64,000 bases of DNA from positions 62,001-126,000 of the forward strand of contig JAUHWY010000003.1 in NCBI GenBank assembly GCA_030427255.1. The letters run 5' to 3'. A program made the position numbers and the translations under genes. The stretch comes from Bacteroidia bacterium (GTDB taxonomy: Bacteria > Bacteroidota > Bacteroidia > CAIKAF01). Under the pieces are notes generated by a model. It worked only from the letters and a program-made list of their open reading frames with translations, did not search any database and was not told the origin of the DNA. Of this stretch, positions 55,094 through 63,438 are shown one piece after another; the stretch's first letter is position 1, and each line of letters begins with the position of its first letter.

Positions 55094-58000
55094 ATGGTAT
55101 TTAAACGTTACCCGCGCAAGCTCACCTTTAAAGCTGCCCTATTTTCAGCTTGTTTGCTTGGAGGTTTTGGAGCACACGCCCAAACAACCGTTCAAATTGG
55201 CAACGGTTCAGTAAGTATCGGTGGGTCCGGCCCCTCTCCCTTTGGAAGCTTATTTGAGGACGGGCGCAACCAATTTTTAATTTTAGGATCCGAACTCAAC
55301 ACCGCGGGAATCACCCAAGGTCAGTTGACCGATTTAGCATTCAATGTAGTTACGCCACCCTCGCCTACCTACACCAACTTTACAGTAACCATTGGAACAA
55401 CAACCCAAGGTACTATTTCCCCATTCATACCCCTCTCCGGTTCACAAATTTGCTATACCGGGGCATATAACCCTACCACAGGTTGGAGCACCATTACTTT
55501 TCAAAATCCATACATCTGGACAGGCAACGACAATTTAGTAGTTGAGGTATGTTTTGACAATGCATCTTGGAGCTCTACAGGAACCGTTTTAGGTACCACC
55601 ACAGGCTTTATATCCAATGCCTATGAATTTGACGATGGAGTCAATGGCTGTACCATGACAGGAGCTTTTGGCGGCACCTCTACGGATCGACCCAATATGC
55701 AAATGACATGGAATACCAATGTATGTACAGCGCCTCCAACTGCCGGAACCGCAGTAGGCCCCGCAAGCGCTTGTTCCGGTTCTAGCATTAATTTGTCCAT
55801 AAATGGCAGCACTTCAGGAATCGGTCAAACCTACCAATGGCAAGAATCTGCCAACAACACCACCTGGAACGACATCAACGGAGCTACAAACGCCTCTTAC
55901 AGCGGCTCAATAACCCAAGCTACCTATTTCCGTTGCGTAGTAACCTGCTCCGGACAAAGCGATACCACCACTTCCCATTTTGTGGACCTAACACCTGCCA
56001 ATATTTGCAACCTTTGTACCTCCGGTGCAAGCTTTGGTGGCGACACTTACTTAAACGGTTTAAGCCTAGGAAGCATAAACTTTGCTGATGCAACTTGTGC
56101 CAACTATACCAATAATACCAACCTTTCTACCGTAGTTTTCCAAGGCAGTAGCTACGGTGGAACCATCAATCACGGCGACTGTGATGGTGGCTCAAGCTAT
56201 GGAAGAGGTGTTTTGGCCTTTGCCGACTGGAACCGCGATGGAGACTTTTCTGACCCCGGTGAGCAATTGCTATCTGTAGATTTGCCGGGAACCTCATTGG
56301 CCGGAGAGCCTTTGAACTTCACCGTTCCACAAAACGCTGTACCCGGACCCACCGTATTGCGCATTATTGCCAGCGAAGATGGCACCAGCAGCACCAATGC
56401 TTGTGGCAACTTCAGCTTTGGCGAAACCGAAGACTATACCTTAATTATTGCTACGCCACCAACCAACGATGCAGGGGTTACCGCCCTAGCACAGCCAAGC
56501 ATCCCCGCTTGTGCATTGAACGATACCATAATTATTGACATAGAAAACCTGGGCACTGCTCCATTAACTTCTGCGGATGTAAGTCTCCAAATTAACGGAG
56601 GTACCCCCATTACCTCAACCTTTAGCGGCAACATTGCCTCCGGATCCACAGGAACGCACCAAGCAGCAATTACTCCTTTGAGCGATGGCGATGTGATCAA
56701 GGTTTGGACATCGAACCCCAACGGTGTGGCCGACTCTTTGGCCATGAACGACACCCTGGAATTAACGGTGTTCACGTCCTTGTCGGGTGCCTATACCGTA
56801 AGCGGACAAACTCCGGATTACCCCGACTTGGATTCTGCGCTTACCGACCTCGCTTTGCGTGGCGTATGCGGAAACGTAACCTTTAATGTGCGTGCCGGAA
56901 GCTACAATAGCCAGCATGTTCTAGAAAACTTCCAAAAAAATGCCCCCTCAGACCGGGTAATCATTCAATCGGAAGATCTGGAGGCTGACTCCGTAGAGTT
57001 CTTCTATGACCCTATGGGCTCCATGGACAACTATGTGTTCCGTATCGAAGGCGACAACTATACCGTACACGCACTTACTTTACGCACCGAAGGCACCAGC
57101 TTCAGCGTAGTAGTTGACGGCGTAGATGCAAATGACCTTGAATTCACCCACAACCAAGTCATTGCAGATACTACCGCCACCAACTTTAACTTTGCCCGTA
57201 CCGCACTTCGATTCAATGGAAACCGAGTAGGTGATAACGTGCATATTGCACACAACCATATCGATGGAGGATCTATTGGCTTGGCCACATTCCCCTCCTC
57301 GGCACAAAACGTAACCAACGGAACCCTCATTGAGCACAATACTTTTGAACGCTACGGCAACTTTGGTATTGCAGCCATTTATGAAAATGGAGCCATCATC
57401 CGTAACAACACGCTACGCACCGAAAGCACCATCCTCTCCGTAGGTATTACCATGGAAGTTTCGGAAGGAAATGGACGCATCGAAAACAACGACGTGCATT
57501 TCGTAAACGATGGCTACGGATTGCAAATGGTAGACGTGAACGCAGGTGTTGGCAACAACATGCGCATCATCAACAACTTTGTAACCGCAGGTGATGGAAA
57601 CAGCAGCCCCGAAGCACGAGGCATCAATATTTCCGGAACCTCAAACAACGTGGATGTGGTGAGCAACTCCATTCATATCATGGACGGCGTTGCTGCAAGT
57701 CGTGGTATTTTTGCTGACGATGCCGACATTTTCCAATACCATATCGTAAACAACAACATCGCCATGGACGGCCCCGGCGTTCCTTTGTATGTGGCAGATG
57801 GTGGCGGTGCCCTGCTCATCGATTACAACAACTTGTACCAAAGCGACTCCACCGAAGTGGCAGAATTTGGCAACACCATATACAGTACCTTGACCGACTT
57901 GCAAAATGCAGGACTGGGATTGAACTCCGTGTTTGTTGATCCCGTATTTAATATGAACGACCTGCACACCTGTGAGCCCGGACTTAATATGGCCGGACTT

Positions 58001-58798
58001 TCTCTGCCCTTCATAACCGCTGACTTTGACGGCGACAGCCGCAGCAGCATGCCCGACATTGGCGCAGATGAGTTCTTCCTCGCTGCCGACATTAGCTTAG
58101 GCGCCGACATCGACAAGTGTCCCGGTACTTCTGTAACGCTTGACCCCGGTTTCTATAATGGAGCTACCTACTTCTGGAGCACCTTCGATACCACCGCCAG
58201 CATTACAGTTACCGCTCCGGACGAGTATGTGGTTCAGGTGGTAGGCAATTGTGCCTCTTCTGAAGATACCATTCAGGTGACAGACATTCCTGCTCCCGTA
58301 GCTTCCTTTACCGAAACCACCAGCTTCCTAACGGTAATCTTTACCAACACCAGCCAAGGCGGCAACAGCTACTTGTGGGACTTCGGCGACGGCAACACCT
58401 CGACGCAAATGAGCCCAACACATGTATACGCTGCCGAGGGACAGTACACCGTACAACTTACCGTTACCGACAGCTGCGGAAGCACATCCACCTTCGACTT
58501 AACGGTAAATCCTGACGACCCGAACACCGGTATTGCCTCCGTAGACGGATTGCAAATCACCGCCTTCCCCAACCCAAGCACCGACTGGGTAACCCTTGAA
58601 TTGAACTCAGATCAGCTCCAAGAGCTACACATGAGCCTCAAGGACCTTTCCGGCCGCGAGCTGTGGACCAAAACAACAGGCCAAGTACAAGGCAAGGTGA
58701 GCCAGCAAATCCCTATGGGACAGTTAGCTACCGGAACCTATGTATTGGAAGTACACTTAGGCGAAAACTCCGCTTCCATGAAGCTGATGAAGCACTAA
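55094..58798 (+). CDS. Giant T9SS surface protein: GEVED, beta-helix and PKD domains (paralogue 2)
   Basis: The protein has 1234 residues. After a signal peptide (GGFGAHAQ) the first ~190 residues differ from paralogue 1 (SVSIGGSGPSPFGSLFEDGR), replacing its first GEVED domain. From there the layout is shared: Ig-like (YQWQESANNTTWNDI), GEVED (FADWNRDGDFSDPGEQLL, FGETEDYTLII), CARDB-like, beta-helix (DLEFTHNQVIADTT, RIINNFVTAG), Ig-like, PKD (YLWDFGDGNTSTQMSPTHVY) and a T9SS tail (ITAFPNPSTDWVTLE, LKDLSGRELW). It is probably a surface protein. It differs from its neighbour by domain exchange at the N-terminus. Confidence 0.88.
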   Translation: MVFKRYPRKLTFKAALFSACLLGGFGAHAQTTVQIGNGSVSIGGSGPSPFGSLFEDGRNQFLILGSELNTAGITQGQLTDLAFNVVTPPSPTYTNFTVTIGTTTQGTISPFIPLSGSQICYTGAYNPTTGWSTITFQNPYIWTGNDNLVVEVCFDNASWSSTGTVLGTTTGFISNAYEFDDGVNGCTMTGAFGGTSTDRPNMQMTWNTNVCTAPPTAGTAVGPASACSGSSINLSINGSTSGIGQTYQWQESANNTTWNDINGATNASYSGSITQATYFRCVVTCSGQSDTTTSHFVDLTPANICNLCTSGASFGGDTYLNGLSLGSINFADATCANYTNNTNLSTVVFQGSSYGGTINHGDCDGGSSYGRGVLAFADWNRDGDFSDPGEQLLSVDLPGTSLAGEPLNFTVPQNAVPGPTVLRIIASEDGTSSTNACGNFSFGETEDYTLIIATPPTNDAGVTALAQPSIPACALNDTIIIDIENLGTAPLTSADVSLQINGGTPITSTFSGNIASGSTGTHQAAITPLSDGDVIKVWTSNPNGVADSLAMNDTLELTVFTSLSGAYTVSGQTPDYPDLDSALTDLALRGVCGNVTFNVRAGSYNSQHVLENFQKNAPSDRVIIQSEDLEADSVEFFYDPMGSMDNYVFRIEGDNYTVHALTLRTEGTSFSVVVDGVDANDLEFTHNQVIADTTATNFNFARTALRFNGNRVGDNVHIAHNHIDGGSIGLATFPSSAQNVTNGTLIEHNTFERYGNFGIAAIYENGAIIRNNTLRTESTILSVGITMEVSEGNGRIENNDVHFVNDGYGLQMVDVNAGVGNNMRIINNFVTAGDGNSSPEARGINISGTSNNVDVVSNSIHIMDGVAASRGIFADDADIFQYHIVNNNIAMDGPGVPLYVADGGGALLIDYNNLYQSDSTEVAEFGNTIYSTLTDLQNAGLGLNSVFVDPVFNMNDLHTCEPGLNMAGLSLPFITADFDGDSRSSMPDIGADEFFLAADISLGADIDKCPGTSVTLDPGFYNGATYFWSTFDTTASITVTAPDEYVVQVVGNCASSEDTIQVTDIPAPVASFTETTSFLTVIFTNTSQGGNSYLWDFGDGNTSTQMSPTHVYAAEGQYTVQLTVTDSCGSTSTFDLTVNPDDPNTGIASVDGLQITAFPNPSTDWVTLELNSDQLQELHMSLKDLSGRELWTKTTGQVQGKVSQQIPMGQLATGTYVLEVHLGENSASMKLMKH

Positions 58799-58814
58799 GC
58801 ATTTTGAACACTAC

Positions 58815-58848
58815 AAAAAAAGCTCCGCCGAGGCGGAGCTTTTTTTTT
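58815..58848 (+). terminator. Terminator after GEVED paralogue 2
   Basis: AGCTCCGCC pairs with GGCGGAGCT and is bracketed by A- and T-runs, 22 bases after the stop codon. It is strong and potentially bidirectional. Confidence 0.9.
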
Positions 58849-58879
58849 GATATGGGGCCTGTATCCTATTGGGATTCCA

Positions 58880-59070
58880 TGCTTTATCCCGCCTGAGCTG
58901 CTGCCGTCCTTTGGTTTTGGGCCATTGGGCATGCTCCTGCGGTGGCTTGCTGCCGCGCCGCCTCCTCGGAGCGCCCTATGTGCCCAAAACCTTTGGTCGG
59001 CAATCGCTTGGCGGGGTGGCCTCCATTAAGACAATGGATGCGATTCTATTCCTACCGCAATGGTAGGCCA
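58880..59070. repeat. GC-rich intergenic element ending in a CCTACC/GGTAGG hairpin
   Basis: This gene-free region (58799-59177) contains GC-rich sequence with paired words (GGGCAT-GC, GCCGCGCC) and near its right end GATGCGATTCTATTCCTACC, similar to the end of the fold-back units at 47.6 and 59.9 kb. The hairpin CCTACC...GGTAGG is at 59051-59067. No convincing gene is present. Confidence 0.5.
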
Positions 59071-59177
59071 AACGGCAGGTTATAGAAACCACTGCAGCCA
59101 CCCCGAAACTTAGGAGCTTGAACCAATTACTTAGAAAGCCTTTCCTCTTTTTCCATTCCTAAACTGCGCCTGTCCCC

Positions 59178-59627
59178 TCAGCCGGTAGTTTTTCTAGGCC
59201 AGCTTGCCGCTAACTTTTCTCGATACTTATTTTCTACCTCCTGGGCAAATGCCGCTTTGTCGTTTCTTAAAATCTCCATAGCCGGTCCATCTACAAGACT
59301 TGGATGTGCAGCCCTAAGGTTTTTGTCGCTCCATGAAGCCAGCTCTACCAGAATAGGCGTTAAGGCCAATCCCTTTTCGGTCAACAGGTAATAATTGGTC
59401 TTTCGATTGTCGGGGCGTTGGGTTTTTGCCACAATTCCCAATTCCTCCAGAAACTTGAGTTTGGTGGAAAGGATGTTGGTGGCAATCGCCTCCTCGCTTT
59501 CGGTAAAGTCTTTGAAGGTCTCCTTGCCTTCAATGAGCATTTGCTTTACAATCACCAATATCCACTTATCGCCCAGAACATCCAAGGCCGAAGTAAAAGG
59601 GCAGTCACATCTAAAATCTAAAGGCAT
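59178..59627 (-). CDS. HxlR family transcriptional regulator
   Basis: The protein has 149 residues. It starts with the typical DCPFTSALDVLGDKWILVIV, includes the winged helix (ATNILSTKLKFLEELGIVAK, YYLLTEKGLALTPILVELAS) and ends with a short helical tail. HxlR/MarR-type proteins are DNA-binding regulators often controlling the divergent gene. The divergent neighbour is the broken SnoaL-like lipoprotein gene. Its promoter overlaps that of its neighbour. Confidence 0.88.
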   Translation of the reverse strand: MPLDFRCDCPFTSALDVLGDKWILVIVKQMLIEGKETFKDFTESEEAIATNILSTKLKFLEELGIVAKTQRPDNRKTNYYLLTEKGLALTPILVELASWSDKNLRAAHPSLVDGPAMEILRNDKAAFAQEVENKYREKLAASWPRKTTG

Positions 59628-59680
59628 GGCTTAAACTTCCCTCCTTTTGGAAGGCAATACAAAATTAATATTCTATATTA

Positions 59681-59711
59681 CTTGCAAATCGAAAGCTATT
59701 TAGTAGTTTTG
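59681..59711 (+). promoter_or_regulatory. Promoter of the broken SnoaL-like lipoprotein gene
   Basis: CTTG at 59681-59684, 19 bases, then TAGTTTTG at 59704-59711, a full -7 match. It lies 31 bases before ATG 59743 and so supports that ATG as the original start. On the opposite strand TTTG (59747-59750), 18 bases and TACTTTTG (59721-59728) may drive the HxlR gene. Confidence 0.6.
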
Positions 59712-59742
59712 CTTGCGAAACAAAAGTAATAATAAACGAGCG

Positions 59743-60844
59743 ATGGCAAAAACAAGAATAAAGACGGTTTACGCGTTGTGTTTTCAAGCTTTTTGTCCTG
59801 ACCGCAGCGTCAGGGGCGAATTAAGGCACGGTCAAATCGAAAGTCCGGAGTTTACTAATTGTAAATGAGGAGCCCTGACGCTTCGGTCAGGATAAAAAAC
59901 TTGAGATTTGGCCGTAACGCAAAGTCGCCGCCAGAATAGCAGCGCGTCAACAGTCTCGAATAAAGATAGCCATTTTACTGGTACTATCAGGAATGCTCGC
60001 TTCCTGTGGCGTACACAAAAACAAATCCAAAAGCGAGCAAAATCCATCAAACCCCTCAACAATGAGCAACAAAGCAATCGTAGGCACCTTCTTGGGCGCC
60101 GTAATGAAGCAAGACACGGCCACCATGCGCCAAGTAGCAAACCCCGACTACATCCAACACAATCCCTTTGTGCCCACCGGCCTGGAGCCTTTTATCGGCC
60201 TATTGCCCGTACTTAAAGAGCACGGCACCTATGCCGAAAACATCCGTATGTTTCAAGACGGCGACTATGTGTTTATGCACAACATCTGGAAAAACGCACA
60301 ACCCTTTGGCGCAGAAGAAATGGTGGCCTTCGACATCATCCGCGTAGACGAACACGGAAAAGTAGCCGAGCACTGGGATGCCATGACGCCCTTGGTAACG
60401 GAAACGGCCAGCGGCAGAACACAAACCGACGGCCCCAGAAGCAGCAGCGACCTAGACAAAACCGAGGCCAACAAAGCCCTGGCGGTATCCCTGGTCGAGG
60501 ATGTGTTGATGGGCAAAAACCCCAGCAAAATCGCCGACTACATCAGCACCGAAACCTACCACCAGCACAACCCACAAATCAAAGACGGGTTGACCGGAAT
60601 TGTGGAAGCGGTAGAGTACCTCACCTCCCTTAACAACATGTTCAAATACACCAAAATCCATAAAGTATTGGGCGAGGGCAACTTTGTGCTCACCGTAAGC
60701 GAAGGCGAATGGAACGGAGGCAAAAAGCAGGTCTTTTACGATTTGTTCCGCATGGAAGCCGGCCAAATCGTAGAGCACTGGGATGTGATTCAAGAAATCC
60801 CCACCGAAGGCTTAGCACACAACAACGGAATGTTTGGATTCTAA
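59743..60844 (+). pseudogene. SnoaL-like (NTF2-fold) lipoprotein gene split by an insertion
   Basis: The intact-looking 3' part (from 59958) encodes two tandem SnoaL/NTF2-like domains (NPDYIQHNPFVPTGLEPFIG, VFMHNIWKNAQPFGAEEMVA; then DYISTETYHQHNPQIKDG, VLTVSEGEWNGGKKQVFYDL). The 5' part is ATG 59743 with codons MAKTRIK. Removing 59757-59958 (202 bases, with one GAATAAAGA copy) restores a continuous lipoprotein signal: MAKTRIK, a hydrophobic run and the LASC lipobox. In the present sequence ATG 59743 ends at a TGA near 59867. A downstream ATG at 59993 or 60062 could still make a non-exported protein. SnoaL-like proteins hold small polyketide- or steroid-like substrates. Confidence 0.75.
59765..59957. 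mobile_element. 193-bp fold-back (MITE-like) insertion with 9-bp target duplication
   Basis: The segment is flanked by identical GAATAAAGA copies at 59756-59764 and 59958-59966. Bases 59781-59815 are an inverted repeat of 59873-59907, with the nested hairpins CCTGACCGCAGCGTCAGG (59797) and CCTGACGCTTCGGTCAGG (59874). No transposase is encoded, so a helper would be needed. The ends are only partly complementary (GACGGTTTACGCG against GACTGTTGACGCG). The right end resembles 47601-47690. Confidence 0.75.
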
Positions 60845-61453
60845 AACCACAACACCAAGAGCGAACTACACAAGGAGACTGTTCCCACTAGTTGCGGCAA
60901 GTTGAGAAGGCGGGCCCTTAAATGCTAGAGAGCGCATCTTATCTAGTCGGCCTTATTCCGGTCTCCCTCCCCGGCGCCAAGCCGCTCCGAGCCTGCGGGG
61001 GTTCACCCCATTGGGGTTCCACCTCCTCGCCTTAGAGCGGCTAAGCGCCGGCTTCGGGCGGCCCTCCACTGGCCTTGGGGGCAATCTTTTTGGAAAATAC
61101 GCTTCGGAAGGAATGATGAATGGTGAATGATGAATGGTGAAGGGTGAATGATGAAGGGTGAATGATGAATGATGAAGGGTTAAGGGTGAATGATGAATGA
61201 TAAATGATGAGGTAAAGATGGGACATTTCCCGTCTCTCAAAACGAGGCAAAGACGGGACATTTCCCGTCTCTCAGTGATGAAAGGCCTTTGCGTGTCATT
61301 TATGCTCTCGTTTGACAGGGTTTAGCGAGATAGAAATAATTCAGCTTTGACATTTTTCATTTCCGCGCCATTTCCTCGCCAATTTGGCACGAATAAACAA
61401 AATTAAATTGCGCCTTTTTATAATCGCGCCATTTGTGCGCCAAAGTGGCGTGA
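60845..61453. other. Gene-free region with GC-rich unit and short tandem repeats
   Basis: A GC-rich unit occupies about 60955-61085 (GCCGCTC...GAGCGGC dyad). Bases 61110-61200 are TGAATGATGAATGG/GAAGGG repeats. Two copies of AGAYGGGACATTTCCCGTCTCTCA follow at 61216-61239 and 61251-61274. A GCGCCA...TGGCG dyad lies at 61421-61456, touching the end of the next gene. No gene is seen. Confidence 0.65.
61110..61274. repeat. TGAATGATGAATGG repeats plus AGACGGGA hairpins
   Basis: Imperfect short tandem repeats are followed by two hairpin units with the stem AGACGGGA/TCCCGTCT. The same repeat type plus one related hairpin occurs at 13055-13145, so the two regions share a dispersed family. Confidence 0.7.
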
Positions 61454-62932
61454 TTAATCATTTATCCTATAGCGTGTACTTCGACCAGCTCCTTCCATAA
61501 CAATCAATTCGCCATCTACCCACTTCTTAAGTAACCGCTGAGCGCTTCTTTCAGCTAATTCCGTGTACTCAATAAATTCAGCTTTTGAAACAAGGCTCTT
61601 CTCCCTAAAGATTTCAAAGTAAGCAAGCTCCACGTCACTAAGCTTTTCAATTCCTTTAAACTTAACGACTGATTTAACACCTTGTACTGTCCTAGGAAAA
61701 GTCAAAGTCAAAAAAGGTTCCTCAAAAGTGAACTTTGGGATAGGTAAACCAAAATTCTCTTTCAAAGACTTAAAAGTCTTCATCCCAAATCCTTTCTCCT
61801 CCACATAATCCATTAAACTGAAAGCATAGGTAATGATTGGGTTTCGGCTTAGAGAAGGAGCTTCAAAGGTGTTTAGTTCATCCAACGAAATTGCTGGCAA
61901 TGGTTTGCCTGGACTAGTCACAATTACTTTATTCTCATCAATCTTAATTTCACTCTTGGCACCTTCAATTTCATAATCACGATGCACCAAAGCATTTACA
62001 ATGGCCTCACGCAGAACTTCTATTGGAAAGTCAGGAACGTCCATTCTTTTAAAGGCACTCGTGTCCTTTGATAGGGGCAATACTTTCTTCAGCCATTCTT
62101 CAACTTGGTCAGGAAGTAGGACTAAGGCATCGGAAAAGTCTTTAGGTTCAATTCTTTGGTTGCCATAAGTTACATGGGCTTTTAAAACCGCACTCTTGAA
62201 TTTTGCTCGCGGGTTCTTACCAAAAAGTAAGATTCCAAAACCTGTGGGAACAAACTTTTTCTTTTCCTTATTCCACTCCATGGCTCCAAAATCTGCCAAG
62301 TATTCCAAGAAGGCTTCCTCGGTGGGCTTAAAATCAAGATTAGACTCCTTGATAAACTTCTGTAACGCCTGTTCTGAAAATTTACTGCTATCGTAATTCT
62401 CAATGGGTAACTCAATGGGTGTTCGTAAATCTTCCTCTTCGCTATCTCTTTTTCTTTCTAAAGCTTGTTTTAAAAAGGCTTTGTTTTCGTATTCTATGAT
62501 ATGCTGAAATTCACGATCAAACATTTTTACTTCAACACCATGATTTTCGAGATGTTTGATTCCTTTGCCATCTACAGTTGGGTCCCTGTCTTCAATACCG
62601 ACAAAAACTTTTTTGATTCGCGCATTTGTAGTTCTGCGGCAACATGGAACTTTAGGTGGATTTCTTTGCACACAAGGTTCAAGCGTGGTAAAAAGGGTAC
62701 AACCTTCTAAATTCTCATTAGGCAACTTTCTTTCCAGAAGGGTGTATTCAGCATGGTCTCCTTCTCTTAGTTCCCCACGAAATGCAGTTTCAATTCTACC
62801 ATCAGGAAAAAGCAACACTGCACCCACCTTGGGTGGCACCTTGCCATCAGGTCTCGGCTCGTTGACGCTCCTATTCATTACGTCTATGGCCAGTTGCATG
62901 AGTTCTTTATCGGTGTATTTCTTTTTTGCCAT
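61454..62932 (-). CDS. RibD-like deaminase fused to Schlafen/RecG-like ATP-binding module
   Basis: The protein has 492 residues. Residues ~10-155 form a cytidine-deaminase fold of the RibD kind: His60-Ala-Glu62 in GDHAEYTLLE, TLEPCVQRNPPKVPC with Cys87 and Cys97 as zinc ligands, and DRDPTVDGKGIKHLENHGVE. Residues ~185-300 match the linker region of COG2865-type proteins (GFGILLFGKNPRAKFKSAVL). Residues ~300-410 look like HATPase_c_4 (IEVLREAIVNALVHRDYEIE, VTSPGKPLPAISL). A winged helix ends it (VSKAEFIEYTELAERSAQRL). The usual N-terminal AlbA_2 DNA-binding domain is replaced by the deaminase. The domain call is solid; a defence role is inference. Confidence 0.75.
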   Translation of the reverse strand: MAKKKYTDKELMQLAIDVMNRSVNEPRPDGKVPPKVGAVLLFPDGRIETAFRGELREGDHAEYTLLERKLPNENLEGCTLFTTLEPCVQRNPPKVPCCRRTTNARIKKVFVGIEDRDPTVDGKGIKHLENHGVEVKMFDREFQHIIEYENKAFLKQALERKRDSEEEDLRTPIELPIENYDSSKFSEQALQKFIKESNLDFKPTEEAFLEYLADFGAMEWNKEKKKFVPTGFGILLFGKNPRAKFKSAVLKAHVTYGNQRIEPKDFSDALVLLPDQVEEWLKKVLPLSKDTSAFKRMDVPDFPIEVLREAIVNALVHRDYEIEGAKSEIKIDENKVIVTSPGKPLPAISLDELNTFEAPSLSRNPIITYAFSLMDYVEEKGFGMKTFKSLKENFGLPIPKFTFEEPFLTLTFPRTVQGVKSVVKFKGIEKLSDVELAYFEIFREKSLVSKAEFIEYTELAERSAQRLLKKWVDGELIVMEGAGRSTRYRIND

Positions 62933-63438
62933 AAACTACTTTTTAATCCTCAATCTCCTCACTTGCCTCCTCTGCCTCCTCAAAATATGCAATGGAACTT
63001 AATCTTTTTTGTCGTATTACTTTGTTCTAATTTTCTATTTTCTGTAAAAACGCTTATCGGATTTCGAATGTCAAATTTATTGTTTTTTGGTAATGTCTGA
63101 AAAAATGTGTAGGAGGTTTTCTTATGTAAGCTATTCAAATATAAGAAATTAGATTACTGAGATAGTTGACGCGCACAGTAGATTTAACATCCTTATATAC
63201 AGTTGACTGCACTTCCTTTCTGGGTATTCTGTCAATACTACCAGCCCTCTGCTGAAAATGCCCCTCATTATGGATTCCCCCAATGTTGCGCGGAACCTTT
63301 AAGGTTGAGAACTTTGGGTTTGTTGAATGTTTTCTACGTATTTAGGGTTGAAGATACTTGATTGGCTGATTGGTTGGGGAAATAGGGATGGAGAATTGTT
63401 ATAGAATTGAGGTTGAACGCCATACCCTTTAACTCCGT
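62933..63438. other. Gene-free AT-rich spacer
   Basis: About 500 bases between two minus-strand genes, AT-rich at the left. I see no convincing gene, tRNA or long repeat in either direction. It must hold the promoter of the deaminase fusion gene, but no clean TTTG/TAnnTTTG pair is found. Confidence 0.5.
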
